This document shows, piece by piece, positions 46,302 to 57,289 of a stretch of 64,000 nucleotides of DNA; the first letter of the stretch is position 1, and every line of letters begins with the position of its first letter. A program made the translations under genes and the position numbers. The notes under the pieces are model-generated. The model searched no databases. It was not told the origin of the DNA and saw only the letters and a list, made by a program, of their open reading frames with translations. Source of the DNA: Tribonema minus (lineage: Eukaryota > Sar > Xanthophyceae > Tribonematales > Tribonemataceae); the NCBI GenBank assembly GCA_017506865.1, contig JAFCMP010000045.1:124001-188000 (forward strand), in the 5' to 3' direction.

Positions 46302-49300
46302 TTAGCGCTTGGAGCCGTACTTGAGGCGCAGCGCAACGTAGAAGAGCGCGCGCCACCCCACGGTGAAGGTGAGCATGACGCCAACGGAGCCCCACCGGTT
46401 CCAGCCGTCGATCTGAGGAAGGGGAGGGGGAGGGGGGGGGGGGGGGGGGGGGGGGGTCAGATGCAGTGCGCCTGTGCTTGAGCATCAAGGCGCCCACTGA
46501 CACTACAAGAGCTAGTTGTCAATGGCATGCACGCTCCGCTTTGTAAAGTGCACACTTGCATGGGCTGCAAATGCGGAGGAGCTGAAACTATTGAATAATG
46601 AAGTCAGCGTCTGCACCATGCCAGCACTGCATGCTTGCTTTGTGAACCACATTCAGCAGGTAAAACCGGGCATCGCTTGCAACCACTACAAAGGTCAACA
46701 CACGTACACTTGCCCTTTTTTGACCTGATGCACGCTCAACTGTATGTTGCAACCAGTCGTGCTACAAGACAAAAAAGGTTATGGCTGATGGTGCGCGCAC
46801 ATGCATGCACTCGCGCTGTAGTCAACAGTGCATGCCGTTTGCCCTTGTTGCCCTGATGTACGCTAAACCTTAGGTTATTTACAAATGATGCCGTCATGCA
46901 AATACAAAGATATCATGGTATTAAAGGTGCGCGCGCATGCACTCACGCTGTAGTCGTTGAGGTGCTGCTGTTTCCACCCAGATGTACACTCAACTGCATG
47001 CTATAATGCTGCAAACACAAAATATCATGCTGTTCAAAGTGACTCACGCTGTAGTCGTCGAGGTACTGCTGCCGCAGATCCGCCTCGCTTGCCGGTAGAA
47101 GGTCCAGGTTCGACTTCATCAGGCCCTGCAGCACACGAGCGTGCAGGAGCATGGTACACGCAAATGAGCACGTGCAGAGCGCACGCCGAGACTGCTTGCC
47201 AGGCAGGCACTTCAAGCCACTCCGATGCTGATTGACCCCCGTGGTAATCCATCTTGCTTGCCAATGATTGAGTGTACAAAGCGCTCTGTCGCATATTGAG
47301 TGTCCAAAGCGCTCTGTCGCATGTTCAATCCCCAGGCGCTCGTCTACATCAGTATTTTATCTCACTCACTTGCCAGTGACTGACTGTTCAAGAGGCTACA
47401 AATTCATGAAGAATATGTCATCAATACAACGTCTCAACCATGTGCGCCCCACGTGGCCTAACAGCAGCAGCGCCTGGCCTGTGGCGTGTGGCTGCACTGA
47501 GACATGCCACTAGCAAGTGTCAGCTTGGCTCTGCTCCCTATGTGCTATAATCATCACATACACCGCATCGGTCAGGAGTCTTCTTCACCCTTCACAAGCC
47601 CCGTTGCAACAGTTAAATTTAAGGTGGTTGCCAGTGCGTGCGCACAATACACCCACGAGCAGCTTTCATCATCTGAAACATCAGCATCAGCAACCGAATT
47701 GCCGCAGGCTGGCTGGCCTGCCTGCTGCCACCCGTGCCTCGTGTGGCAAAGTGCGCAACCCATTCTCACAAATGGCGGCACCCCTACTCATGCACTGCTG
47801 ACACAGCAATCACATCATTCGATCCAGCGCCTTCTCACCTCGAATGGGTAGCGGAACATGCTGATGTAGTTAAGCCAGATCCAGCCGCGCGGTATCTGGC
47901 TGGCGGGGATGAAGAAGCCGCTGAATAGGAACTGTGAAGGCACGAGTGCAGAAAGCAACAAATAAGTAGAGTTAGAGCCTCGGCCAACCACAGGAGCTGC
48001 GGAGTTATGACCTCAGCAGCCCTCTGTTTGCAGAGGTTGCAGGAAAGCTAGTCGGTGCCGCGTGCGTGTGAAACAAGAGGCTCTGCAAAAGCACGACGAA
48101 CGCGTGACAGAAAGCGACTTGAGCGCACGGCCAGTGCGCCGCACGCAGCCCCTCGGCGCCACGAACATTATATGACGCCACTATAAAGCTGAGCGCTGCT
48201 CACCATCAAGGCGAGCACTGCAGTGCCGACGCTGTTGCCCGCAAGTGCGTCCTATATATCGCCACTGTGAAGCTCACTATTAGCGCACATGTCGCCGCTA
48301 CAAAGCTGAGCGCTGCTCACCATGCACCGCGGTGCCCGCGCTGTTGCCCATAAGCGCGTCCGGCGCGATGCTACATTATATCGCCACAGTAAAGCCCACT
48401 ATTAGTGTACATGTCGCCGCTACAAAGCTGAGCGCTGCTCACCATGAAGGCGAGCACTGCGGTGCCCGCGCTGTTGCCCGTGAGCGCGTCCGGCACGATG
48501 CCGGACACGAACGTCGCAAACCCGTTGCCCGCCGTCAGCACGGTGAAGATGAGGATGACCTGGAAGATGAAGTTGGCGTTGTCGCTGGAGAGTCCCACCA
48601 TGAAGAAGGAGATTGAAGTGAAGACGAGCGCCATGGCGAAGAAGAACGGCAGCATGACGACGGAGTTGGCCATGACGAACGAGGAGAGGCGGTAGGCGCC
48701 GCGGCCTTGCTCCCTGCGCGCAGCACGCGGAGCGGCGGATGCGTCAGTAATCAGTGAGTTGCAGGCAGCGCATATGTGAATGAGTGAGTGAGTGAGTGTA
48801 CAGATGAGTCAGCCGAGCAGCATTGCACCTGTTCACACACACAGACATACCGCCAATCCCTGACCATGACAAGCAAAACAAAACAAGACAAACCCCTCAC
48901 TCAATGCAGTGCTACAATGCGTTATCGCACACACCCGCGGGCACACCAAAGGTACTGAGGCCATGTGGTGCGCGAGCGCTGCTGTCTTGCTCCCAGTGTA
49001 CCCTCTGAGAGCCTGGACGTGACGTGGCGTCTCACAAAGCATGCGCCGCCGACTGCAACAGAGATCGGCAGAGCCTCAAGGCCTCGGTCGAGTGGGTCCC
49101 GTGCACGCAACTTCAACCCCTACTGCTGCAGCGTCACCACTTCAAGCCCTACTTGCCGCTTCAAGCCCTACTTGCTTCTTCATCCACTCACCTCGCGAAG
49201 ACGCTGCGCTCGTTGAGGAAGATGGGCAGGGCCTCGAGCGAGGTGAAGATGAAGAACGCCTCCACAAACGCAGAATACCCCGCCAGCTGGCCGATGCCCT

Positions 49301-52300
49301 CATCGCCGCCCTGCATGGATAAATCATCAATGCATCGTTTTAAATCATTACGGTTGGGGTCCGATGCGTTGTGTCAGGGCTAGATGATGTGGGTGTTGGG
49401 TGCGCAGCGCCGACACACTGATGACGCATGAGTGTTGGCTCAGCAACAGACCATGAGCGCAGAGCGCAGTCCCGCTTGACAAAGCGCAGCAGTGCAGCCC
49501 GAGCACGACCTCGGACTATGCCTAACTGCCGCAGTGCAACCGACGCACTAAGCCTGCTACCATCAGCACAACCACCACTAGTAGCGCAGTTCTAGTCGCC
49601 ACTCACTGGAATGTTCCAGAAGACGGACCCCAGGACCAGGCCGATGACGCAGCACAGCGCGATGCGCACAAAGAAGAGCTCCGGCGTGCGCAGGACGTTG
49701 ACAAAGTTGCGGTGCAGCAGGATGCTAGTCTCCGCGAAGAACTGCAGTCGGCGGCAGCGTGCGCACACAGAGAAGCAGCGTCAATGCTCAGCAGGTGCGG
49801 TGGTGTCAGTGCTCAGCTGCGGTGGTGTCAGCGCTCAGGTGCGGTGACGTCGGCGCGCGCAGCGACACAACGCGACGAGTGCCCTCACGCAAAAAAAGAA
49901 AGACGCGGGCGCGTGTCTGCACGTGTGATGCTCCGCAAACTTTCACAGTTGAAGTGGCGAAAGGCGCATGTTGCTGCGCTGTGATGACGACGCGACACGC
50001 GGGATGTGCCCTGTGCATGCGCGGCATTCGGCACAAAGCCGCACGTCTCACGCCACGTGACAGAGCGAGTCCGACTCCCGAGTCCCTCACGGCCGCTCCA
50101 GCAGTGACCCACTCCAAAACCATGCATCATAAGAATGACGGCGCGCACAAGAGCTCACTACAACAGCAGCGATCGCGCGAGCGCTGGCTCAAGTTGCTGG
50201 CAAGAGCGCTGCGGCTCGTAGCGCACAGATTCACACGCACACATTTGATTGGCAAGTCGCAAAGACCAGTTGAGCGCTGACTCACGTTGTTGGCAAAGTG
50301 CTGCGGCTCATGGTGCGTGGACTCCGGCTCGAGGTTGGAGACGCTGCGCTGGCGCGCCTTCTCAATCTCCTTGCGGTGCTCCACGAGCTGCTCCACCGTG
50401 CCCGACTTCTCGTACGAGTCCACAATCTCCAGGAACAGCTCCGAGAGGTTGGCAAACTGCAAGTGGAGAGAGACGAGGCCGCGTTCATGTGAGAATCACA
50501 GAGGGGGGGGGGGGGGGGTATGTATACATGGATATTTGACTTTGACGTGTCCAGGAACAGCTCCTCCGAGAGGTTGGCACGTGAGAGAGAAAACGCCACA
50601 GCGTTCATGTGCAACTCCACGGCGTCTACGGGAGAGTCACAGGTAGGGGGGTCACATGCGTATATTGACGGCTGAGCTGGTTCGTGCGCTGCTAAGGTTG
50701 CGAGCGCATCTGCTCAACATCGTCCTGCTGGCTGGTGTCGCGGATATGCACAATGTCGCAGGCGGCGCGCTCGTGAGTGACCGTCGTTAAATCATGGTCA
50801 CAGCGGTGGCAGAGTCTATTGACTGTTGCCAAACAGGGCTCAAAGCTTACAGCAACAAAAGATCTGCACAATGAGCGGATGTACGCTGCTCGCATCTGCA
50901 CAGCGGCGCAATCATGAACCAGTCTACACAACACCTCCCTCACACAGCCGCAATGGTATGCTACAGGGGAGGTAGGTACAGGTACACAGGGGACCTGTGT
51001 AAAGGGCATGTAGGTATGCTGTACCTACAGGGGTCCTTGCTGAGCGGCGTCATGTGCCTTTCAAGGGGATGATATAGGTACACACTATGTATACGGTAAG
51101 TAAACTAAACTGTACCTGCGGCAGCTGAGCGGTGTCATGTGCCTTTCAGGGGGTTGATACAGAGGGGTACACTGCGTATAGGGTATGTAGGTAGGCTGTA
51201 CCTGAGGCAGGGGGTCCTTGCTGAGCGGCGTCATGTGCGTCGCGAGCGCCGAGGGCGGCCCGTTGTAGACCAGGTGGCCCTTGGACATGAACATAACCTT
51301 GTCAAAGACCTCAAACACGCGCGAACTCGGCTGGTGAATGGTGACGGCGATGGTGCGGTCGCGGCTGCAGATGTCCTTGAGCGTGTCTACGATCTGCAGC
51401 GCGGTGGTGCTGTCGAGGCCGCTGGTGGGCTGCGCACGCGTTGGGGAGTCACCGGGAGTGAGAGGGGGTTGAAGTTAGGGTTGATGTTGTGGGAATGTGA
51501 GCAATGTGTCCTTCAGGGTGTCAACGATCCGCAGCGCGGTGGTGCAGTCGAGGCCGCTGGTGGGCTGCGAGGGGGGGGGGGGGAGAGTCACCGGGACTGT
51601 GAGAGGGGAGTGAAGCTAGGGTTGAAGTTGTGGGTGAGCAATCTGTTGTAGTAGCACGCACGGCGAGTTGCAGATTTGCGACCGTGCGAGGACAACCGGT
51701 CACCGCCGAATGACATCACAGCGTCTTTCTTGCGGTTGGCCGAATGACATCACAGCATCTTTCTTGCGGTTGGCCAATATCGCCTACAACGCCTGCTGCG
51801 CCTCAGCAATGGCAAGCATTGATGCCCGCTGCACCACAGGAGAAAAAAAATCATTTTTTTTTTAAAACAAGACGCAGACAAACTGCTCCTCACAACCAGT
51901 GCCTGTCAACCTCTTAAGAGATACCTCTTGCGGACCGTGAATTTGGAATGTATCACAGAGAGGACCAATGGAGGCAAATACCAGCCCAGGAGTTGTCACC
52001 CTGACCCAAATCCAAATCCTAGCAACCCTAACCCTGATTAGGTACGGTGACTGCTCACCTCATCCAGGAAGATGATGCTGGGCTGGAAGCGGCGGCAGCA
52101 GCGAGCATGAGCACACAAGCAGGAAAGGGGCAGGGGTGGCGTAAGATCTCCGCACGAGAACGAGGCGCGTTTGGTTCAAGTTGAAGTTGGGTGATTGTTT
52201 TTTCATCGTGCACCACATGTGAGATGGTGCGTCTCCAGCCCTTTTCAAAGCATCTTGTAGTGCGCGTGCAGTCCGCTGTGTAAGCTAGACCCAACTCGTG

Positions 52301-55127
52301 AGCTTCAAGCAGAAACCTCTCATCAACGAGGTGCCCCGCACATAATCCTATGCTTCAAGACATATGTTGCAACTCGGTCACACTAAGGGTGGGGGCGGGT
52401 GGCGCGCAGCCTAACCTGCGCAGCGTTCTGTTGCACTTATTGCTCACCTGATGCACAATGTCCACGCCGATGGATACACGTCGTTTTTCGCCGCCCGAGA
52501 CGCCTGCAGGGAGCACAGCAGGAGACGACGCAAACCTCAACATTCAATGTTGCGCGCGCTGTCATCAATCTACATGGCCGGACAAACCCAGCAAGACAGC
52601 ATCAAATGCTTCTGGCACTCATTCGCTGCAGCAGCGATACCGTGGGCCTGAGCGTCCGAAAGCCGTTTCCTCTGCCACTTGCCCCCCCCACATCGCGCCA
52701 GGCGCATCCTGCGCCGCTTGCCCCACCCTCATAACGCCTCGCGTCGCCTGCCCGCCCGCACCCAGCGCGCCCACGCTGGCTCACAACTTCAACACATAGG
52801 TTCAAGCAGCGCAGGGGGACGCACCGCGGTGCCTGTCGTCGCCGCAGATGGTGTCGGCGCACGCCGTGAGCTTGAGCACGCGGATCGTGCACGCGCGCAC
52901 AACCTCAAGTCAACTCAAGTCAAAATTTCAAGTCCAGGTGACGCACCGCGGTGCCTGTCGTCGCCGCAGATGGTGTCGGCGCACGCAGTGAGCTTGAGCG
53001 CACGGATCGTGTCCTCCACGACCTCCCACTTGTCCTTGCGGCTCAGGTTTGGGATGCGCAGCAGCGCGGCGTACTGTGTGCGTAAAGCGGAGGGGGACAG
53101 AAACAGTGGCCATATGGTTATTTCGTTTCACTCTTGCGCCGCTGATTCTTTGGCGTAGGGAACTGGCGCCAGGACCGGCCTGTCATTCACCATTGGTTCA
53201 TGCATGAGTTGGATTGTGAAGTCATGAATTCACTCCCCTCCCCTCACCTGCAGCGTCTCGCGCACGGTGAGCAGCGGGTACAGCGCGTCGTCCTGCATGA
53301 CGTAGCCGGAGAGGCGCTTGAAGTTGGCGGCGACGGGCGCGCCGTTGAGGAGGTACTCGCCGTCCGTCGCGGAGCGCGGGATGCGCGTCGCGAGGATGTC
53401 GAGGAGGGTCGACTTGCCCGCGCCGGACGCGCCCATGATGGCCTGCGGCGGGGGTAGGTAGGGTATCGCAGGTTAGTTTATTAAGGTGGGGGTAGGTATT
53501 GTGCGCGCCCTACCGACTTGCGCGCGCCGGACGCGCCCATGATGGCCTGCGAGCCGGGTAGTTAGGGTATTGAGGGTGTGTAGGTATTGAAGTTGGGTAG
53601 GTATTGAGGGTGAGGGAGTACTGAAATGGACATGTACTCAGCATACATACCACAGCACTTTCTGTGAAGCTGGCAGGTGAGGACAGGTGTTGTGTGTGTG
53701 TGCATGCATGCAAATGCATCACAGCAGTTGGGCAACTGGCAGGAATGTTTGTTGCCTTACGGCAGTCGTTGTGTCAGTTGTATGGAGGTGTGCGTGCGTG
53801 AGCGAGTATGCGGCGAGGACAGGCGCACGGTCGCGGCGACTTGCACTGAGCAAAGTGCTTGCGTCGTTGTGTAGCCGTAGACGCAGCATGCGCGGCAAAA
53901 TTACGCGTTGAGCACCATACATCTCTGATCGCGCTGACAAGTTACTGGCGTAATATAGGCATCAGGTGTGTGGTTGGGTTCCTGATGTTAGTGGTTGTCA
54001 ACAACTGCGCGCTGCACGTGGGCCTATGCACAAAGTTTGATGTATGACCGTTCATGATCGACGGTGAGTGAGCATGTAGCCGGCTGCTGTCATGAGAGCA
54101 CGGGATGTGCGGGACGAGCGCATCACAGCGCCAAGACTTAACGAACGCGCCAGCAACGCCCCCAGACACTATATGATGCACGGGAAAGTGAGTGATTCTA
54201 GGACTTCATTCTGCCGATGATGGAATCTGAGAGTTGTGGCATTTAATTGAGGTGACGCCACACACGCAAGGGTTTACATGAAGTGGTGTGTCTGCAACGC
54301 ACACCAGTATAGTATGAGTACCGTCATGGATGAATGCCGTAGAGCATGCATTATCTACGAGAAAAAAAAGCAGCAGCAGCAGCGCAGCACTAAGTGAAGT
54401 TCGAGGGACCCGACATTGGCGCCAATTCTGGGGTGATGAGGAGTGCACTTACCAGCAGCTGTTTGGGCTTGATGACGAAGTTGACAGGATGAACAATGGT
54501 CTTGTCCTTCATTTCCTGCAGAACATCAAGCACGACACAGGGCAGGGGCATCAGTACTGGGTGTTGCGTGCATACATACGAGCCCTTCGCCTGCGTTGTA
54601 CTTGGGTCAAAAAATTTGCATTTCATTATTTGCAGTCTTTGACACGCGTTGCGGTGGCTGTCTGCAATAGGAATCCTCGCAAGCAACAAAGCAGACGCCC
54701 ACAGAGGATGCGGCAGTACCGACAGGAACAGCATACAAAAAAGTGTTTCACATCAGAACGAAGCTCGGACGCAAATATCTGGTATTTGATCGTGCGACAC
54801 TCGAATGCGATGCAGCGCAGATGTTGCAAGCCATGCCTGCTTGCAATATACAACAATGCGGCCGCACGCTTTCGCTGCATCATGACATACGTCATGACAG
54901 TTCGTCGAAAACATGTCACCACACAAAGTTCACACCTTGCCCTCCTTTATCTTAACCGTGTAAGATAAATCCTTCGCCTCCAGCGTATAGCTGCCGCCCG
55001 CTGCCATCGTATGACTGGAGAAGGCTGGTGCAGTGCCGTCGAGAGGCGCGCCTCCCAGCTCGACATCTTTCATCGCTGCATCTGACGCAACAGGTTCGGC
55101 AGCAGGTGCTGCTTCGACGGCCGCCAT
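46302..55127 (-). CDS. ABCG-family half-transporter, complete, 14 exons, 620 residues
   Basis: This is an ATP-driven membrane half-transporter that must dimerise; the substrate is unknown. Exons, right to left: 55127–54936, 54515–54453, 53442–53248, 53073–52947, 52503–52448, 52082–52059, 51429–51202, 50456–50286, 49741–49607, 49310–49192, 48713–48443, 47931–47839, 47125–47048 and 46412–46302 (stop TAA). All phases agree. The nucleotide-binding domain comes first: Walker [10 protein letters not shown] (residues 89–97), Q-loop YVMQDD (Q135), signature VSGGEKRR (194–201), Walker B IIFLDE (D218, E219), D-loop SGLDS and H-loop IHQPSS (H251). The membrane domain follows from about 365, with ABCG-typical [16 protein letters not shown] and [17 protein letters not shown]. 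The order (ATPase then membrane) and length fit the G subfamily. Eight exon edges have intronic echoes. The start is the first ATG, preceding an acidic Ala-rich leader. Confidence 0.95.
46423..46457 (-). other. Long C run (minus strand) before the last ABCG exon
   Basis: More than 20 G residues on the plus strand read as a C homopolymer on the transcribed strand. It ends in ccttcctcag directly before the exon starting at 46412, so it serves as the polypyrimidine tract. Confidence 0.75.
46795..47065 (-). repeat. Two echoes of the ABCG exon 13 end with donor
   Basis: 'cactcacgctgtagtcg' marks the true exon end (YLDDYS, then GTGAGT) at 47048. It recurs at about 46949 as 'cactcacgctgtagtcgttgagg' and at about 46808 as 'cactcgcgctgtagtc'. 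Both echoes lie downstream in the intron. The first keeps a perfect donor, and the second reads GCGAGT. Confidence 0.8.
48185..48480 (-). repeat. Two echoes of the ABCG exon 11 end with donor
   Basis: 'agctgagcgctgctcacca', then 'gcactgcggtgcccgcgctg' spans the true junction at 48443. It recurs at about 48189–48250 and 48309–48372 in the downstream intron. Each copy includes roughly 50 bases of exon and the GTGAGC donor. The units also share the intron words 'atatcgccac..t.aagc.cactatta'. Confidence 0.9.
50176..50320 (-). repeat. Echo of the ABCG exon 8 end
   Basis: 'gcgctgactcacgttgttggcaaagtgctgcggctc' at 50274–50309 is matched by 'gcgctggctcaagttgctgg' onward at 50179–50214. The echo lies downstream, and its donor GT has mutated. 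Confidence 0.65.
50425..50620 (-). repeat. Echo of the ABCG exon 8 start
   Basis: 'tccaggaacagctccgagag', then 'gttggcaaac' at the true exon start recurs as 'tccaggaacagctcctccga', then 'gaggttggca' at 50551–50580. Matching intron words 'gagagag..acg.c.c.gcgttcatgtg' follow in both. The echo lies upstream of the exon. A 16-base G run (50503–50518) lies between them. Confidence 0.8.
51015..51250 (-). repeat. Two echoes of the ABCG exon 7 end with donor
   Basis: The true junction at 51202 reads 'gctgtacctgaggcag', then 'ggggtccttgctgagcggcg'. Copies at about 51018–51062 and 51108–51150 keep 'ctgtacct', 'ctgagcgg.gtcatgtg' and the minus-strand GTACAG donor. Both sit downstream in the intron. 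Confidence 0.85.
51405..51640 (-). repeat. Echo of the ABCG exon 7 start with acceptor
   Basis: 'gcgcggtggtgctgtcgagg', then 'ccgctggtgggctgc' at 51399–51433 recurs at 51534–51568 with one change. Both copies are followed by 'agtcaccggga.tg.gagaggg'. The echo encodes the D-loop segment [11 protein letters not shown] almost unchanged and carries a GCAG acceptor upstream of the true one. Confidence 0.9.
52015..52040 (+). repeat. Short CCCTAA-like trace
   Basis: 'aatcctagcaaccctaaccctga' in an ABCG intron; a two-unit telomere-like trace only. Confidence 0.5.
52820..52995 (-). repeat. Echo of the ABCG exon 4 end with donor
   Basis: 'gacgcaccgcggtgcctgtc', then 'gtcgccgcagatggtgtcgg' at the true junction (52940–52980) is repeated exactly from about 52828. 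It continues into 'cgcacgccgtgagcttgagc'. The echo is downstream and nearly identical, so it is recent. Confidence 0.9.
53395..53590 (-). repeat. Echo of the ABCG exon 3 start (Walker A) with acceptor
   Basis: 'gacttgcccgcgccggacgc', then 'gcccatgatggcctgcg' (53411–53447) recurs at 53516–53552 with one base changed. Both are followed by 'ggtag.tagggtat.g.agg'. The echo repeats the acceptor and the coding sequence for AIMGASGA upstream of the real exon. Confidence 0.9.
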
Positions 55128-55740
55128 GCTCGTACGCCTGTGATGGAGTGCCTAGCGAGACTGGTTGTGAGCTGCCTCAGCCACCACGGCGCGAAGTGAA
55201 GCACGCCTTTCAGCCGTGCTCGCGTTTGGCACCCTTCGGCCACCGCGGCGCATCCGATAAAGATTAGTCCGACATTTGACTAAAGCGTCGGGGAAAAGAG
55301 CTCATGTATGCGCAACACTTGTTCTGTGGGGCCGTGGCGTGCCGGGGTTGAAGGTGAGGTTTGACGATTAGGCCGAGACTGGGGGTATTTCTTCTGTGCT
55401 TGTTCTCACAAGCTTGCAAGGTCGTTGAACACTCTGCGGTGCCAGTGGTCACCATCATGTGGGTATCGGCCATTGGTAGAGCGCAACGTCTATCAATCTG
55501 TGCAGTGAGGGTGTGGGCTGTATGTTCTGGGGTTTTGACTTGATTGACCACAACATGTAAGCATTGGCTGGGTGACCAACGACAGCTAACCATTGAGCTG
55601 TCCGCCAAGTCATTGAATAAAACCCGGTAGATGGGGCACCAGGTCTCTTCACACGCACTTGTGGTTTTCAAAAACAAATGTTACAGGGTCCATTGTTTCA
55701 AAAACTTCCAAAATCTTCCGCAACTGTGCTCACGCCTCAG
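55128..55740. promoter_or_regulatory. Divergent intergenic region between the ABCG gene and a small plus-strand gene
   Basis: The ABCG start codon (55127, minus) and the first recognised exon of the small gene (55741, plus) point away from each other across about 610 bp. Promoters of both should lie here. No TATA box or other specific element stands out. The small gene's first exon is also probably in this interval. Confidence 0.4.
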
Positions 55741-57289
55741 TCCCAGCTGAGCCTCTCAGAGCTGGCGGTATGGCACAGGACATATGAAGAGCTCGATGCT
55801 GACATTGCGCTCAAGGCTGCGGCCATGGTAACATGACTATGTATCTACAGTACTGATCATGAGCGATGCTGCTGGCCGACGAACGGCATGTGCTTTTGGC
55901 GTTGGTTTGCGTCACCGTGCGTTTTTGCTATAGTCAAATCATCGCTGTTGTGCTCATTTCCTGTGAGTTAGGCACCCACACACTTAATATCTGCACCGCG
56001 TATATACTTAATATCTGCGCCGCGTATGCACGGCTCCTCATGAGGCGACTATAACATATGATCTGTTCCCCCAACACAGCGCACGGACCAATTGCTGCTG
56101 ACAATAACCGGAGAGCCACCAGCCAAGGGTGGCAAGTAGGTCGGACAACCAATCACCAAGGAGCCGGGGCGGGGGATTGGTGCTGGTAATGGGTGGCGCG
56201 AGCAGCGGTCGAACGTCTCGTGCTGTGCATCGCGCGCGCATGGTGAGCGGCAGCGCGCACGCAACACTCATTGTGAGTGTAACATCCAGCCTCAAGCGCC
56301 CGGCAGCTGTCGGAGAAACTGCTGCAGGGCATGCCGCAGCAGACAGGCAATGTGCCGCCGCCCTTCCACAGCGTCAACGTGAAGCTGTTTCTCAAGAGCA
56401 CACAGCCCCAGGCCTACACTGAATACAACGAGGTGTACGGCAAAGAGAAAGGTGAGTGGTACATGTGTACACATCACACACATACTTGGTCGAACATCTG
56501 TATACTTGGTGACGCCCCCAGATCTCTGATGCAGGCCTCGCTTGCCACGATGAAGACCTGCAGTCCTCAGCGATACCTCTTTGCTCAGTAGCATCAGAGA
56601 ATCGGGGGTGTCAGCAACTGTACATACAGGTATTCAACTTGTGTGTGTGTACGATATGTGTAAAGTAGCACCACTTGCGAATCTGCCTGGTGCACTCCTT
56701 GGTGTACTCATTGTACGCCTGCAACTGTGTGCTCTTGAAGGACCTGCTGTAGTGGCCCAGCCCCAAGTCGACGCCCGTGGAAGGGTGGTGGCGCATCGCC
56801 TGCCTGCGGCGGCATGCCCTGCAGCGACATTTGCCCGGTGCTGACAGTGAATGTCCTAATCCATTGCAAGTGTTGTGTGCGCGCCGCCCCTCACCCTGCA
56901 CGCGCAGCGCTCAGTACGAGAGGTCCGGCCGCTGCTCTCGCCGCCCATTATCAGCATCCATCCCCCCCCAACTCCTTGGTGGTGATTGCGTCTCCAACCC
57001 ACTTGCCACCCTTGCCTGGGGCTGCTCTAGCTGTTTTGAGCCGCAGTCGGTCCTTGCGCTGTGGTGGGCACCATCATGGACCGGGTCCTGCGACAATTAT
57101 AGGTCACCCGCATTTACTGGCGATCCCATATGTTGAACAAGGGGGGGGCTTCCAACCTGGTTTTCACCAAGCCTATGCCTGCGTGCAGCTGATTCACACC
57201 GCTGCTGGTTTCAAAGCATAATGCCTCTCGGAGAGCTTGCAGAGTACCCTCTCAGGCAAGATGAATGGGACCCTCCCTGCTCCTGCTAG
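55741..57289 (+). CDS. Small four-exon gene, 114 residues visible, unrecognised
   Basis: Exons 55741–55827, 56080–56128, 56290–56451 and 57243–57289 (stop TAG 57287–57289) join in phase. The readings are SQLSLSELAVWHRTYEELDA; RTDQLLLTITGEPPAK; GMPQQTGNVPPPFHSVNVKL then FLKSTQPQAYTEYNEVYG; and KEYPLRQDEWDPPCSC. The 5' end with the initiator ATG is not identified and probably lies between 55128 and 55740. The donor of exon 2 (AAGG then GTGGCA) is chosen for phase; a nearby GTAGGT is out of phase with the next exon. No family is recognised. Its last intron holds an inverted copy of exons 2 and 3. Confidence 0.5.
56070..57085. repeat. Inverted duplication, arms about 56070–56480 and 56645–57085
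   Basis: The right arm read on the minus strand parallels the left arm. Matches include 'caagggtggcaagt.ggt.gga' and 'aatcaccaaggag'. Further matches are 'gctgcagggcatgccgc.gcag' and 'tcaagagcacacag....aggc'. The arms therefore contain exons 2–3 of the small gene and an antisense diverged copy of them, separated by about 165 bp. Substitutions and small gaps show the duplication is not very recent. Confidence 0.85.
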
